Assembly (NCBI GenBank): GCA_944377745.1
Contig: CALWFV010000020.1
Coordinates: 1-55,110, forward strand
Length of the DNA stretch: 55,110 nt
Source of the DNA: an uncultured Mediterraneibacter sp.
GTDB lineage: Bacteria; Bacillota; Clostridia; Lachnospirales; Lachnospiraceae
Reading direction: 5' to 3'
Shown here: positions 7,730 through 17,157 of the stretch, piece after piece
Position numbering within the stretch: the stretch's first letter is position 1
Layout: each line of letters opens with the position of its first letter
The notes under the pieces: generated by a model
Told to the model about the DNA's origin: nothing
What the model saw: the letters and a program-made list of their open reading frames with translations, nothing else
Database searches by the model: none
Translations under genes and position numbers: made by a program

Positions 7730-8515
7730 ATGGATTATGGTTTAAAAGGGAAAGTCGTACTGATCAACGGTTCGACCGGAGGGATCGGACAGGCTCTGTG
7801 CAGGGCTTTTGCTGGCGAAGGCTGCCGTCTGGCGATCTCCTCTACAAGCCAGGCTAAGCTTGATGCTTTTGTTCCGACACTTGATATCGCCCCGGAGGAT
7901 CTCATGACCTCTGTTGTGGATGTCCGCGAAGAGACTCAGGTCAAAAACTGGGTAGACAGCGCCTATGAACATTTCGGGAAGATCGACGTTGTCATCCCGA
8001 ATGCCGGGTACGAGGGAAAATATCAGGAAATACAGGACTGTACAATAGAAGAATATATGAAAGTATATCAGATCAATGTATTCAGCGTTATGTTCCTTAT
8101 GAAATATGCTGCTCCATATCTGATCAAAAACGGAAACGGAGCCATTGTGACAATCGCGTCCAACGGCGCCTACACCACCTCTCCGGGTATGAGCGCCTAT
8201 TGTTCCTCGAAACATGCAGTGGCAGGGCTTGCCAAATCCGTGGCTCTGGAGCTGGGACCAAAAGGCATCCACTGCAACTACATCTGTCCGGGCGGCGTTG
8301 ACACGCCGATGATCAGCCGGATCGAAAAGGATACTTTCGGCGATACCAAATCTCATGAAGAGGCTGAGCAGATCTTCGGAGCCCAGTATCTGGACAAACG
8401 GTACTGCCGTCCGGATGAAGTCGCCAACCTGGCTCTCTATCTTGCCTCCGATGTGTCCTCCCATATCATGGGATCCGGGATCCGCCTGGACGGAGGAATG
8501 GATGCCCTTTGCTGA
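7730..8515 (+). CDS. Short-chain dehydrogenase/reductase (SDR family)
   Basis: Classical NAD(P)-dependent oxidoreductase with a Rossmann fold; the 261 residues are the usual length. The cofactor motif reads NGSTGGIGQALCRAF near residue 13, the NAG motif is PNAGYEG near residue 87, and the catalytic Ser and YxxxK are in IASNGAYTTSPGMSAYCSSK near residues 140-160. PGGVDTPM and the C-terminal GSGIRLDGGMDAL are also typical. The substrate is unknown; 3-oxoacyl, sugar or steroid-like substrates all fit the family. ATG 7730 follows AGGAAGG by about 10 bases. It is divergent from aroE and followed by a strong terminator. Confidence 0.88.
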   Translation: MDYGLKGKVVLINGSTGGIGQALCRAFAGEGCRLAISSTSQAKLDAFVPTLDIAPEDLMTSVVDVREETQVKNWVDSAYEHFGKIDVVIPNAGYEGKYQEIQDCTIEEYMKVYQINVFSVMFLMKYAAPYLIKNGNGAIVTIASNGAYTTSPGMSAYCSSKHAVAGLAKSVALELGPKGIHCNYICPGGVDTPMISRIEKDTFGDTKSHEEAEQIFGAQYLDKRYCRPDEVANLALYLASDVSSHIMGSGIRLDGGMDALC

Positions 8516-8526
8516 TACACTTCTGG

Positions 8527-8580
8527 AAAAGATGCCGTTCCCTGACATGATGGCCTGCAGGGGCGGCATCTTTTTATTTT
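8527..8580 (+). terminator. Rho-independent terminator after the short-chain dehydrogenase
   Basis: AAAAGATGCCG (8527-8537) pairs with CGGCATCTTTT (8564-8574), with an inner CCCTG/CAGGG stem, and a T-rich tract follows. It separates the dehydrogenase from the V-ATPase operon. Confidence 0.8.
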
Positions 8581-8603
8581 TCAGTTTACAACGGAATCTT
8601 AAC

Positions 8604-8631
8604 TTGCTTTTTTTTTAATTTGGTGTATGAT
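8604..8631 (+). promoter_or_regulatory. Likely promoter of the V-type ATPase operon
   Basis: TTGCTT (8604-8609), a 16-base T-rich spacer and TATGAT (8626-8631) lie 40 bases upstream of the first subunit start and after the preceding terminator. Confidence 0.5.
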
Positions 8632-8670
8632 ATAAGAAATTATGATTTTTTTACAAACAGGAGGCTTTTT

Positions 8671-8982
8671 ATGGACTCTATTGTGAACAGATTGACGGAA
8701 ATCGAGGATGCGGCGTCAGCGATTGTACAGCATGCCGATGAACAGAAAGAGGCTCTCGACAAAGAATTCGACGAAAAAAAGAAGATTTTTGATGCTGAGC
8801 TCGAAAAAAAGACGCAGAGCCGTATAGATGCCATACGAAACGATCTCGAAAAGGATACTTCCCGTCTTCTTGACAGCCAGAACGGTTTCAGCGACGCTGC
8901 CATCGATGCTCTGCAGCGGGAATACGACGAGCGGCATACAGAGTATGCCCGTGAGATCCTGAAACATATTACTGAGGTGTAG
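8671..8982 (+). CDS. V-type ATP synthase peripheral-stalk subunit (subunit H/G-like)
   Basis: First gene of the V-ATPase operon, 103 residues, almost entirely charged alpha-helix. Heptads rich in Glu, Lys and Ala run from about residue 8 to 98, as expected for the coiled-coil peripheral stalk partner of subunit E. It would sit outside the catalytic head and tether it against rotation. I chose ATG 8671 because AGGAGG lies 8 bases upstream. The next gene, subunit C, starts 3 bp after the stop. Assignment rests on position and coiled-coil character more than on specific motifs. Confidence 0.75.
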   Translation: MDSIVNRLTEIEDAASAIVQHADEQKEALDKEFDEKKKIFDAELEKKTQSRIDAIRNDLEKDTSRLLDSQNGFSDAAIDALQREYDERHTEYAREILKHITEV

Positions 8983-8985
8983 CCT

Positions 8986-10032
8986 ATGGGAAATCTACTT
9001 GCTTACAGCGGGATTGTGACAAAAATACGGGCAATGCAGTCCAGGCTACTGAAGCCGAAACAGTTCGCTGAGATCGCCAACCTGGGGAACGTACCTGAGA
9101 TCGTGGATTATCTGAAAAAGAATACAGCTTACGCCGAAGTGCTGGATACTCTGGACGAATCCCAGATCCACCGCGGCAACATTGAGAAGGTCCTGGTCCA
9201 GTCGCTCTATCACGATTATACCAAGATCTACCGATTCTGCGGACAGAAACAGCGCCGTTTCCTGAAGATGCACATGAAATCCTACGAGATCGAACTCATC
9301 AACTACTGTCTCAGGATTGTGATCAATCACTATAAACAGCCTTTCGATCTGAACTACAAACGTGCTTTTTTTGACCGTTATTCCCAGATCTCCATTGAGA
9401 AGCTGATCACTTCAAGGACGACTGACGAGCTGGTGGAGAACCTGAAGAATACGGAATACTATGCACCACTCCGAAAGCTGAAGGATTCTCAGAATGTGAC
9501 CCTTTATGATTACGACCTGACTTTAAATCTCTATTATTTTACAACGATATGGAAAGAGCAGAAAAAGGTTTTGAAGAAAGAGGATCTTGACCTTTTCATC
9601 CGGGATTTCGGATCCAGGATCGATCTTCTGAACCTGCAGTGGATCTACCGGGCAAAGAAATACTACAATATGAAGCCCGCGGATATTTATCTCCTGCTCA
9701 TTCCCATACACTATAAGCTTTCGACAGATCTGGTCAAGGAACTGGTGGAGGCGCCGGGACTGGAAGAATTTGAAAATGCAGTATCCCGGACCAGTTATGC
9801 GCGCCATTACAATTTCCAGCAGGATCTGACGATTGAACGGATGTATTCGGATTGTCTGAATTATCTGTATACCGTTGACCGGCGGCGCAATCCCTATTCG
9901 ATTGCCGCAGTCAACACCTATCTCTTCCTCAAGGAGGAAGAACTCAAAAAGCTGACGACCGCCATGGAATGCATTCGATACAGTCTGACTCCCGGCGAGA
10001 CGCTGGCGTACGTTGGAGGTAGAACCCAATGA
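8986..10032 (+). CDS. ntpC: V-type ATP synthase subunit C (AC39/V0D family)
   Basis: Funnel-shaped central-stalk subunit that couples the rotor axle to the membrane ring. The 348 residues fit the family. The sequence is helical and soluble with repeated YDY/YYF-type patches and the N-terminal MGNLLAYSGIVTKIRAMQSRLL typical of this subunit. The start follows subunit H by 3 bp. Its stop overlaps the start of subunit I in an ATGA, so translation of the two is coupled. There are no membrane segments, as expected. Confidence 0.9.
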   Translation: MGNLLAYSGIVTKIRAMQSRLLKPKQFAEIANLGNVPEIVDYLKKNTAYAEVLDTLDESQIHRGNIEKVLVQSLYHDYTKIYRFCGQKQRRFLKMHMKSYEIELINYCLRIVINHYKQPFDLNYKRAFFDRYSQISIEKLITSRTTDELVENLKNTEYYAPLRKLKDSQNVTLYDYDLTLNLYYFTTIWKEQKKVLKKEDLDLFIRDFGSRIDLLNLQWIYRAKKYYNMKPADIYLLLIPIHYKLSTDLVKELVEAPGLEEFENAVSRTSYARHYNFQQDLTIERMYSDCLNYLYTVDRRRNPYSIAAVNTYLFLKEEELKKLTTAMECIRYSLTPGETLAYVGGRTQ

Positions 10033-11969
10033 TTGTTAAAATGAAATTCATCAACATTTCCGGTCCACGGGACGACATCGACCGCGTAACCGACCTGTAT
10101 CTCTCGCGATATGAGATACAGCTTGAATCCGCGCTGTCCGAACTTAAGACTGTGGACAATCTGAGGCCATTTGTAGAGATCAACCCATACCGGGACGTGC
10201 TGAGCAAGGCGACCCAGTTTGTCGGTTATCTCCCAAATGCGGACGAAGTCACCCCGGACACCTCTCTTGGACTGGATGACATGTTTGATCTCGTCCGCAA
10301 GGCAAACGAAGATTATCAGACCCTTCAGGAAAAGAAGGAAAAACTGAAAAAGAAGATTGAGGAGCTTCGTGCAAAACAGCAGATCATCGCCCCCTTCCGA
10401 CCTATAGACTGCGACCTCCACAAGGTCCTGCACTACCACTACATCACCTATCGATTCGGACGCATTGCCATTGAATTTTATCACAAGATGCAGAAGTATC
10501 TCATGGATGATCTCGGTGCCATCTTCGTAGAAGGCGAGCGGGATGAAAGTTTTGTATACGGGGCTTATTTTGTTTCTCCTGCAGAAGCCCAGAAAGTGGA
10601 CGCGGTCTTCCGTTCCCTGCATTTTGAACGGATCGAGCTGAAGGACGAGTTTGAGGGTACCCCCTCTTATGCCTATCAGTCTCTGGAGCGCGAGATCGCC
10701 CGGATCAACCTGGAGATCGAAGATCTGGACAAACAGGCGGGTGAAATGCTCTCCGACCGGGCTCCCCAGCTCGTAGCAGCAAAGAACCGGCTGGAAGAGC
10801 TCTCCAACAACTTCGACGTCCGCAAACTTGCAGCCCGTATGGAGGACAACAAGGAAGATTACTACATCCTCTGCGGATGGATGGCAGAGGACGATGTGGA
10901 GAAGTTCTTAAAAGAGATCGAGGACGACGATAAAGTATTCGTCGTCGTGGAAGACGACCATGACGCCTATTTCGGGGAACCGCCTACCAAGCTGGAAAAT
11001 CCGAAGCTGTTCAAACCCTTTGAGATGTTTGTCCAGATGTACGGTCTTCCCTCCCACAATGAGATCGATCCCACCGTATTCGTGGGGATTACCTACTCCT
11101 TTATCTTCGGCGTGATGTTCGGAGATGTGGGACAGGGTCTCCTGCTTCTCATCGGCGGCGCCCTGATCTATCATTTTAAGAAGGCTCCGCTGGCAGGGAT
11201 CATCGCGTCGGCAGGTGTATTTTCCACTATATTCGGATTCCTGTTCGGCAGTATCTTCGGATTTGAGGACGTCATACCCGCCCTTTGGATCCGCCCCATT
11301 GACCATATGACCACGCTCCCCTTCCTGGGAAGACTGAACACCGTGTTCATCGTGGCTGTGGGATTCGGAATGTTCCTGATCATGGTAGCGATGGTACTGC
11401 ATATCATCAATGCCATCCGGAGCAAAGATGTAGGCGGCGCATGGTTTGACGCAAACGGTATTGCAGGACTTGTGTTCTACGCAGCAGTAGTTGCGGTGCT
11501 GGTACTTTTCCTGACAGGGAATCCGCTTCCGGGCGGTATCGTACTCGCTGTCATGTTCGGAGTCCCATTGATACTGATCCTGTTCAAAGAACCACTCACA
11601 AGGATCATCCAGAAACGTGCGGACAAGATGGATGAGAGCAAGGCGATGTTCCTCGTCCAGGGATTCTTTGAGATGTTCGAGACTCTGCTGAGCTACTTCT
11701 CGAACACGATCTCATTTATCCGTATCGGCGCTTTTGCTGTCAGTCATGCGGCCATCATGGAAGTGGTGCTGCAGCTCGCTGGAGTCGAGAGCGGACACCC
11801 GAACTGGATCGGAGTGATCTTCGGCAACCTGTTTGTCTGCGGTTTCGAAGGACTGATCGTGGGCATCCAGGTGCTCCGTCTGGAATATTATGAACTGTTC
11901 AGCCGCTATTATAAAGGAAGCGGCAGGGCATTTGATCCATATACAAAAAAGAAATCGAATAAAAAGTAG
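10029..11969 (+). CDS. ntpI: V-type ATP synthase subunit I (a-subunit equivalent)
   Basis: Membrane stator subunit carrying the ion half-channels. In its 646 residues, about the first 330 are cytoplasmic with coiled-coil segments near 90-120 and 215-260. The rest holds about seven membrane helices, starting near the GITYSFIFGVMFGDVGQGLL signature at residue 355. The C-terminal half includes FIRIGAFAVSHAAIMEVV near residue 565, where the conserved arginine of the ion path is expected. The ATG overlaps the subunit C stop. It is followed 12 bp later by the rotor-ring subunit K. Confidence 0.93.
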   Translation: MIVKMKFINISGPRDDIDRVTDLYLSRYEIQLESALSELKTVDNLRPFVEINPYRDVLSKATQFVGYLPNADEVTPDTSLGLDDMFDLVRKANEDYQTLQEKKEKLKKKIEELRAKQQIIAPFRPIDCDLHKVLHYHYITYRFGRIAIEFYHKMQKYLMDDLGAIFVEGERDESFVYGAYFVSPAEAQKVDAVFRSLHFERIELKDEFEGTPSYAYQSLEREIARINLEIEDLDKQAGEMLSDRAPQLVAAKNRLEELSNNFDVRKLAARMEDNKEDYYILCGWMAEDDVEKFLKEIEDDDKVFVVVEDDHDAYFGEPPTKLENPKLFKPFEMFVQMYGLPSHNEIDPTVFVGITYSFIFGVMFGDVGQGLLLLIGGALIYHFKKAPLAGIIASAGVFSTIFGFLFGSIFGFEDVIPALWIRPIDHMTTLPFLGRLNTVFIVAVGFGMFLIMVAMVLHIINAIRSKDVGGAWFDANGIAGLVFYAAVVAVLVLFLTGNPLPGGIVLAVMFGVPLILILFKEPLTRIIQKRADKMDESKAMFLVQGFFEMFETLLSYFSNTISFIRIGAFAVSHAAIMEVVLQLAGVESGHPNWIGVIFGNLFVCGFEGLIVGIQVLRLEYYELFSRYYKGSGRAFDPYTKKKSNKK

Positions 11970-11981
11970 GAGGATTCTACC

Positions 11982-12416
11982 ATGACATTAGCAACAAAAA
12001 TCATCTTTATCGCAGCCCTTATCTTAAGCATCATCATTCCGTTCGGCTATTATCTGATCGGTGAAAAAAACAAGAAACGCTACAAACGCACCATCGGTGT
12101 AAACGCCTTTTTCTTCTTCGGAGCCTTTGCCCTTGCATCTATCATGATGCTGGGCGGACCGGACGTACAGGCTGCGGAGACAGCCGCTTCCGGCGCGGGC
12201 CTGGCGGAGGGGCTCGGATATATCGCGGCAGCCCTCGTAACAGGTCTCTCCTGTGTGGGCGGCGGTATCGCGGTTGCAAGCGCGGCAAGCGCAGCGCTGG
12301 GCGCCCTCAGCGAGGATTCCAGCATCCTTGGTAAATCCCTCATCTTCGTAGGACTTGCAGAAGGTGTCTGCCTCTACGGCCTGATCATCTCCTTCATGAT
12401 TCTTGGAAACCTGTAA
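11982..12416 (+). CDS. ntpK: V-type ATP synthase subunit K (rotor-ring proteolipid)
   Basis: Ring subunit that carries the transported ion. The 144 residues show four membrane helices, near 6-27, 39-58, 76-107 and 117-142. The second hairpin is a classic glycine/alanine-rich c-subunit with the ion-binding glutamate at residue 127 (VGLAEGVCLYG). The first hairpin is not glycine-rich and has no acidic residue in its helices, so each four-helix protomer offers one site. I see no glutamine in helix 3 like the one used for sodium by the Enterococcus hirae protein, so ion specificity stays open. RBS GTAGGAGG lies upstream of ATG 11982. A 141-bp gap with a hairpin separates it from subunit F. Confidence 0.92.
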   Translation: MTLATKIIFIAALILSIIIPFGYYLIGEKNKKRYKRTIGVNAFFFFGAFALASIMMLGGPDVQAAETAASGAGLAEGLGYIAAALVTGLSCVGGGIAVASAASAALGALSEDSSILGKSLIFVGLAEGVCLYGLIISFMILGNL

Positions 12417-12448
12417 GCGAGGTATTTTCGAGTCTGGAACGAAAGCAG

Positions 12449-12473
12449 ATACTCCGAATAAAATGAGGAGTAT
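12449..12473 (+). other. Hairpin in the gap between subunits K and F
   Basis: ATACTCC (12449-12455) pairs with GGAGTAT (12467-12473) around an 11-base loop. It lies in the only long gap within the H-to-B part of the operon, directly after the gene needed in the most copies. No T run follows, so it is more likely an RNA-stability or processing stem than a terminator. The rest of the 12417-12557 gap shows nothing recognisable. Confidence 0.35.
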
Positions 12474-12557
12474 TCTCAATCAACGCTGCGGATTCGAGCT
12501 GGCACTGCGCACGGATGACACAGTCATACCGCCGTGCAAAAAAGGAGGCAGCGCAAT

Positions 12558-12866
12558 ATGAAAATGTATCTCATCAGTGATAACGTGGACACCTACACAG
12601 GCATGCGTCTCGCCGGAGTGGACGGCGTGGTCGTCCATGAACGGGAGGAGCTGCGCCAGGCGCTGGAAGACGTACTTTCTGACAAAAACGTAGGGATCGT
12701 CCTGCTCACCGAAAAATTTGGTCGGGAATTCCCGGATATCATCGATACATTCCGTCTGGAGCGGAAGCTTCCGCTCCTTGTGGAAATACCTGACCGGCAC
12801 GGAACCGGACGTAAGAAAGACTTTATCACATCCTATATTACCGAGGCAATCGGACTGAAATTATAG
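12558..12866 (+). CDS. V-type ATP synthase subunit F
   Basis: Small central-stalk subunit of 102 residues with a Rossmann-like fold that binds subunit D and can regulate ATP hydrolysis. Typical features are MKMYLISDNVDTYTGMRLAG at the start, the GIVLLTEKF strand near residue 54, and the PLLVEIPDRHG segment. ATG 12558 has AAGGAGG 9 bases upstream; the frame continues upstream without a better start. Subunit E follows after 89 bp. Confidence 0.9.
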   Translation: MKMYLISDNVDTYTGMRLAGVDGVVVHEREELRQALEDVLSDKNVGIVLLTEKFGREFPDIIDTFRLERKLPLLVEIPDRHGTGRKKDFITSYITEAIGLKL

Positions 12867-12955
12867 CAGTTCACTCCGCGCCATTCGTAAAACCGCACTA
12901 CGTGCTTACCATGGCTGAACTGTTACCCAAAATTGTAAGAAGGGAGGAATTCCTC

Positions 12956-13543
12956 TTGACTCTGGAAGAAAAGATCGCACACCTGCAGACCACATCCATG
13001 GAACAGGCAAGAGCGGAAGGGAACGCCATCATTGATACCCACCGCGAAGCGCTTGAGAAGGTCTTCGAAGACCATAAAGCAGAGGCGCTCCGGCAGGCGG
13101 AAACGCGCATCAAGGCGGAGACCACTAACGCAAAACTCATGCTCAATCAGGCAGCCGCAAAATCTCAGCTTGAGATCAAACGGCGTCAGGGCAAGATCCA
13201 GCAGGAATTAAAAGATAAAATCTTCGACGAGGCACGAAGCCTTGTAGACGACTATATGAAAACGGAAGACTACACCGACTTCCTCATCAAATGCATTAAA
13301 CAGGCGGGACATTACGCCGGAACGGATCCGGTCACCATCTACCTCAATCCGTCCGACGAGTCCAAACGTCCCGACCTTGAGGACGCTACAGGCGTTCATC
13401 TTACGATCAGTGCCGAAGATTTCATCGGCGGCACGCGGGCTGTGATCCGCGCACGGAATATTCTGATCGACAATTCGTTCAAGACACAGCTTCAGAACGA
13501 ATATGATAAATTTATGTTTTTAGGAGGTGACGGCATTGCTTAA
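12956..13543 (+). CDS. ntpE: V-type ATP synthase subunit E (TTG start)
   Basis: Peripheral-stalk subunit of 195 residues. The first about 100 residues are a long charged helix (EQARAEGNAIIDTHREALEK and onward) that would pair with the H/G-like stalk subunit. The C-terminal part is the globular domain that contacts the catalytic head, with a strand-like LDNSFKTQLQNEYDKF-type end. The best start is TTG 12956, giving M-T-L-E-E-K, because AGGGAGG lies 8 bases upstream. An ATG at 12911 and GTG at 12902 are in frame but have no ribosome binding site. The stop codon lies inside the start region of subunit A (8-bp overlap). Confidence 0.85.
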   Translation: MTLEEKIAHLQTTSMEQARAEGNAIIDTHREALEKVFEDHKAEALRQAETRIKAETTNAKLMLNQAAAKSQLEIKRRQGKIQQELKDKIFDEARSLVDDYMKTEDYTDFLIKCIKQAGHYAGTDPVTIYLNPSDESKRPDLEDATGVHLTISAEDFIGGTRAVIRARNILIDNSFKTQLQNEYDKFMFLGGDGIA

Positions 13544-15305
13544 GACCGGAACTATCTATGGAATCAACGGGCCCGTCATTTACCTGAAAGGGAACACCGG
13601 TTTCCGCATGTCAGAAATGGTGTATGTCGGCAAACAGAAACTGGTCGGTGAGGTCATTGCCCTGGATAAGGATCTGACTACCGTACAGGTATACGAAGAA
13701 ACCACAGGACTGCGTCCCGGAGAGGAAGTTGTTGCAAGCGGAAATGCCGTCTCTGTCACTCTGGCTCCCGGCATCCTGAATAATATTTTTGACGGAATCG
13801 AACGTCCGCTGGAACGCATCGCCGAATCTTCCGGCGGTGCCTTCATCACCCGCGGTGTCAGCGTTGATTCCCTTGACAGACAGAAAAAATGGCAGACCCA
13901 TATCACAGTGAAAAAAGGACAGTACCTGCACGGAGGCGACATTATCGCAGAGGTGCCGGAAACTCATGCCATCATGCACAAATGCATGGTTCCTCCCGAT
14001 ACTGAAGGTACAGTCACGGATGTTGTGTCCGACGGAGAGTACACAATCGACGAGACTCTGGTCACGCTGGAACTGTCCGACGGCTCCTCAAAACAGCTGA
14101 CTATGACACAGCACTGGCCAATCCGTACACCGCGTCCAACACATCATCGTTTTCCCGCGTCCATCCCACTGATCACAGGTCAGCGTATCATCGATACCAT
14201 GTTTCCTATCGCAAAAGGCGGCACTGCCGCCATCCCGGGAGGCTTCGGAACCGGTAAGACCATGACACAGCATCAGATTGCCAAATGGGCTGATGCCGAT
14301 ATTATCATCTACATCGGCTGCGGCGAGCGTGGAAATGAAATGACCCAGGTACTTGAAGAGTTCGGAGAACTGACAGATCCCCGGACAGGCAATCCACTGA
14401 TGGATCGAACCACCCTGATCGCCAACACTTCAAACATGCCTGTCGCCGCCCGTGAAGCGAGCATATATACCGGGCTGACCCTTGCGGAATACTACCGCGA
14501 TATGGGGTATGACGTGGCCATCATGGCAGACTCCACTTCCCGCTGGGCAGAGGCATTAAGAGAACTGTCCGGCCGTCTGGAGGAAATGCCTGCAGAGGAA
14601 GGTTTCCCTGCTTATCTGGCTTCCCGCCTCTCAGCATTCTATGAGAGGGCAGGAATGATGCACAACTTAAACGGAACGGACGGTTCCGTCACTATAATCG
14701 GAGCGGTCTCTCCTCAGGGAGGCGATTTTTCCGAACCTGTAACGCAGAATACCAAACGTTTTGTGCGCTGCTTCTGGGGACTTGACAAAAGTCTTGCGTA
14801 TTCCAGACATTTCCCTGCAATCCACTGGCTGACCAGTTACAGTGAGTATCTGAATGATCTGAGCCACTGGTATCAGGATAATGTATCCCCAAAATTTGTG
14901 GATTACCGCAACCGACTGATGGCCCTTTTGAATCAGGAAAGCAGTCTGCTTGAGATCGTCAAGCTGATCGGAAGCGATGTTCTTCCGGATGATCAGAAAC
15001 TCATTCTGGAGATTGCCCGTGTGATTCGTCTGGGATTCCTGCAGCAGAATGCATTTCACAAGGATGACACCTGTGTCACCATGGAGAAACAGTTCCTGAT
15101 GATGGACACCATCCTGTATCTATACAAACAGGCGCGCACTCTCGTCACAATGGGGCATCCCATGTCCGTACTGAAAACGGAAAATATTTTCGACCGCGTC
15201 ATTGCCATCAAGTACGACGTCCCCAATGACCGGCTTGAGATGTTTGCTCAGTACCGCCGTGACATAGACGCATTTTACCAGCGCGTACTTGAGAAAAACG
15301 CATAA
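13536..15305 (+). CDS. ntpA: V-type ATP synthase catalytic subunit A (TTG start)
   Basis: Catalytic subunit of the hexameric head, 589 residues. It has the N-terminal barrel ([16 protein letters not shown]), the subunit-specific non-homologous region near 115-180, and the nucleotide-binding domain with Walker A GGFGTGKT near residue 235. Further conserved blocks are [24 protein letters not shown] and [16 protein letters not shown]. The likely start is TTG 13536 because AGGAGG at 13522-13527 is 8 bases ahead; the GTG at 13527 lies inside that site. Eight bases overlap the end of subunit E, which implies coupled translation and fixed stoichiometry. Confidence 0.95.
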   Translation: MLKTGTIYGINGPVIYLKGNTGFRMSEMVYVGKQKLVGEVIALDKDLTTVQVYEETTGLRPGEEVVASGNAVSVTLAPGILNNIFDGIERPLERIAESSGGAFITRGVSVDSLDRQKKWQTHITVKKGQYLHGGDIIAEVPETHAIMHKCMVPPDTEGTVTDVVSDGEYTIDETLVTLELSDGSSKQLTMTQHWPIRTPRPTHHRFPASIPLITGQRIIDTMFPIAKGGTAAIPGGFGTGKTMTQHQIAKWADADIIIYIGCGERGNEMTQVLEEFGELTDPRTGNPLMDRTTLIANTSNMPVAAREASIYTGLTLAEYYRDMGYDVAIMADSTSRWAEALRELSGRLEEMPAEEGFPAYLASRLSAFYERAGMMHNLNGTDGSVTIIGAVSPQGGDFSEPVTQNTKRFVRCFWGLDKSLAYSRHFPAIHWLTSYSEYLNDLSHWYQDNVSPKFVDYRNRLMALLNQESSLLEIVKLIGSDVLPDDQKLILEIARVIRLGFLQQNAFHKDDTCVTMEKQFLMMDTILYLYKQARTLVTMGHPMSVLKTENIFDRVIAIKYDVPNDRLEMFAQYRRDIDAFYQRVLEKNA

Positions 15306-15320
15306 GGAGGGAACGGTTTC

Positions 15321-16706
15321 ATGTCAATCGAATATTTAGGCTTAAGCAGCATCAACGGCCCTCTGATCGCGCTGGAGGGCATACAGGACGCTTTCTACGA
15401 CGAAATCGTAGAGTTTGTCGTAGACGGAAAAGAGCGAAAGATCGGCCGTATCATTGAAATCTATGAAGATAAGGCCGTAATCCAGGTATTTGAAGGCTCT
15501 GAAAATATGTCTCTGAAAAACACACACACGAAACTCACAGGACATCCCATGGAGATCGCGCTCTCCCCGGATATGCTGGGGCGTACCTTCAACGGGATCG
15601 GGCAGCCCATAGATGACCTGGGCACCATTGTCTCCACACTGAAAAGGGACGTCAACGGACTTCCACTGAACCCTGTGCGGCGTGAATATCCCAGAAACTA
15701 TATCCACACCGGCATCTCTGCCATAGACGGACTGACCACTCTGATCCGCGGCCAGAAGCTCCCCATCTTCTCCGGAAACGGACTTCCCCACGATCAGCTG
15801 GCAGCCCAGATCGTAAAGCAGGCTTCACTGGGTGAGGGATCCGATGAGCAGTTTGCCATCGTGTTCGCTGCCATGGGCGTCAAACACGATGTGGCGGATT
15901 TCTTCCGGAATACCTTTGAGGAAAGCGGCGTTGCGGACCATGTGGCAATGTTCCTGAATCTTGCGAACGACCCGGTTGTAGAGCGTCTGATCACTCCCAA
16001 GGTGGCTCTCACCGTTGCGGAATACCTGGCGTTTGAACAGCACATGCATATCCTGGTTATCCTGACGGATATGACCTCCTTTGCGGAGGCAATGCGTGAG
16101 GTCTCCTCCTCCAAAGGAGAGATCCCCAGCCGTAAAGGATATCCCGGATACTTATACAGCGAACTTGCGACCATCTATGAGCGTGCCGGCATCATCGAGG
16201 GAGTCGAAGGTTCGGTGACTCAGCTCCCGATCCTGACCATGCCCAATGATGATATCACACATCCGATCCCTGACCTGACCGGATATATTACGGAGGGACA
16301 GATCGTGCTGGACCGTCCGCTTAACGGACAGTCGATCTATCCGCCGATCAACATCCTTCCTTCCCTCTCCCGTCTGATGAAGGACGGCATCGGAGAGGGC
16401 TATACCCGGGAAGACCATCAGGATCTGGCGAATCAGCTCTTCTCCGCCTACGCGAAAGTGGGAGACGCAAGAAATCTTGCTTCTGTCATCGGTGAAGATG
16501 AACTCTCCCCGATCGATAAGAAATACCTGGAGTTCGGAAAAGAATTCGAGGAACGGTATATCGGGCAGGGCGCAGAGGAAAACCGGAGTATGGAAGAGAC
16601 CCTTGATCTTGGCTGGGAACTTCTCGGGAAACTTCCGAGAGAAGAACTCGACCGTGTTGATACAAAAATCCTTGACAAATACTATAAGCCTGCACCGGAA
16701 GAATAA
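15321..16706 (+). CDS. ntpB: V-type ATP synthase subunit B
   Basis: Non-catalytic head subunit, 461 residues, alternating with subunit A. The place of the Walker A motif is taken by [14 protein letters not shown] near residue 152, the normal replacement in B subunits. [20 protein letters not shown] and [19 protein letters not shown] are further family hallmarks. ATG 15321 follows GGAGG by about 10 bases and subunit A by 15 bp. A terminator-like stem follows the stop, and subunit D, normally next, is 2.3 kb downstream. Confidence 0.95.
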   Translation: MSIEYLGLSSINGPLIALEGIQDAFYDEIVEFVVDGKERKIGRIIEIYEDKAVIQVFEGSENMSLKNTHTKLTGHPMEIALSPDMLGRTFNGIGQPIDDLGTIVSTLKRDVNGLPLNPVRREYPRNYIHTGISAIDGLTTLIRGQKLPIFSGNGLPHDQLAAQIVKQASLGEGSDEQFAIVFAAMGVKHDVADFFRNTFEESGVADHVAMFLNLANDPVVERLITPKVALTVAEYLAFEQHMHILVILTDMTSFAEAMREVSSSKGEIPSRKGYPGYLYSELATIYERAGIIEGVEGSVTQLPILTMPNDDITHPIPDLTGYITEGQIVLDRPLNGQSIYPPINILPSLSRLMKDGIGEGYTREDHQDLANQLFSAYAKVGDARNLASVIGEDELSPIDKKYLEFGKEFEERYIGQGAEENRSMEETLDLGWELLGKLPREELDRVDTKILDKYYKPAPEE

Positions 16707-16719
16707 ATCTGTCATAAAA

Positions 16720-16769
16720 GCGGCAGCGCGGTCAGAAGAATTTCTCTCTCTGATTGCCGCTGCCCTTTT
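16720..16769 (+). terminator. Terminator after subunit B
   Basis: GGCAGCG (16722-16728) pairs with CGCTGCC (16758-16764). The loop contains a second stem, TCAGA (16732-16736) with TCTGA (16748-16752), and CTTTTCT follows. This would end most transcripts before the remnant genes and subunit D. Confidence 0.6.
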
Positions 16770-16788
16770 CTGTACAAGGAGGATGATC

Positions 16789-17088
16789 ATGAGACTGTTT
16801 ATTGCTATCCGTCTTTCCGATGAGATGAAGAAGGCGCTGGTCACCTGCATGCACGATCTGAAGAAACAGGGGGTTGAAGGGAATTATGTGCCGGCGCAGA
16901 ACCTGCATATGACTCTTGCTTTTCTCGGTGAGTATAATGACCCCGCAAAGGTCAAAGAGGTGATCCGAGAGGTATCTGTGAAAAAGCCCTATCAGGTTCA
17001 TTTGCCGAAAGCGGACATGACCGTAAAAAAGGCGTCGCTGATGAAATCGGAACAAAAAAACGGGAAGATGGTATATAAAAAGCTTTGA
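16789..17088 (+). pseudogene. 2'-5' RNA ligase (ThpR/LigT family) remnant with internal deletion
   Basis: Ninety-nine residues, against about 180 for an intact RNA 2',3'-cyclic phosphodiesterase. The start MRLFIAIRLSDEMKKAL and the first catalytic motif HMTLAFLGE (near residue 39) are clear. The last 20 residues, ASLMKSEQKNGKMVYKKL, look like the family's C-terminal strand. The middle, including the second HxT motif, is missing, so the two ends are joined in frame. A one-motif enzyme should be inactive. ATG 16789 has AAGGAGG 6 bases upstream, so it may still be translated. Confidence 0.7.
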
Positions 17089-17157
17089 GAAATCTCTATC
17101 TTCCGGAGCAGGATTCATTTCAACCCGATCAAGCCAACACAAGGGAGGGAAACCATC

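Noticed and set aside
12902-12958. Start of V-ATPase subunit E at GTG 12902 or ATG 12911
   Set aside because: Neither has a ribosome binding site, whereas AGGGAGG sits 8 bases before the in-frame TTG at 12956.
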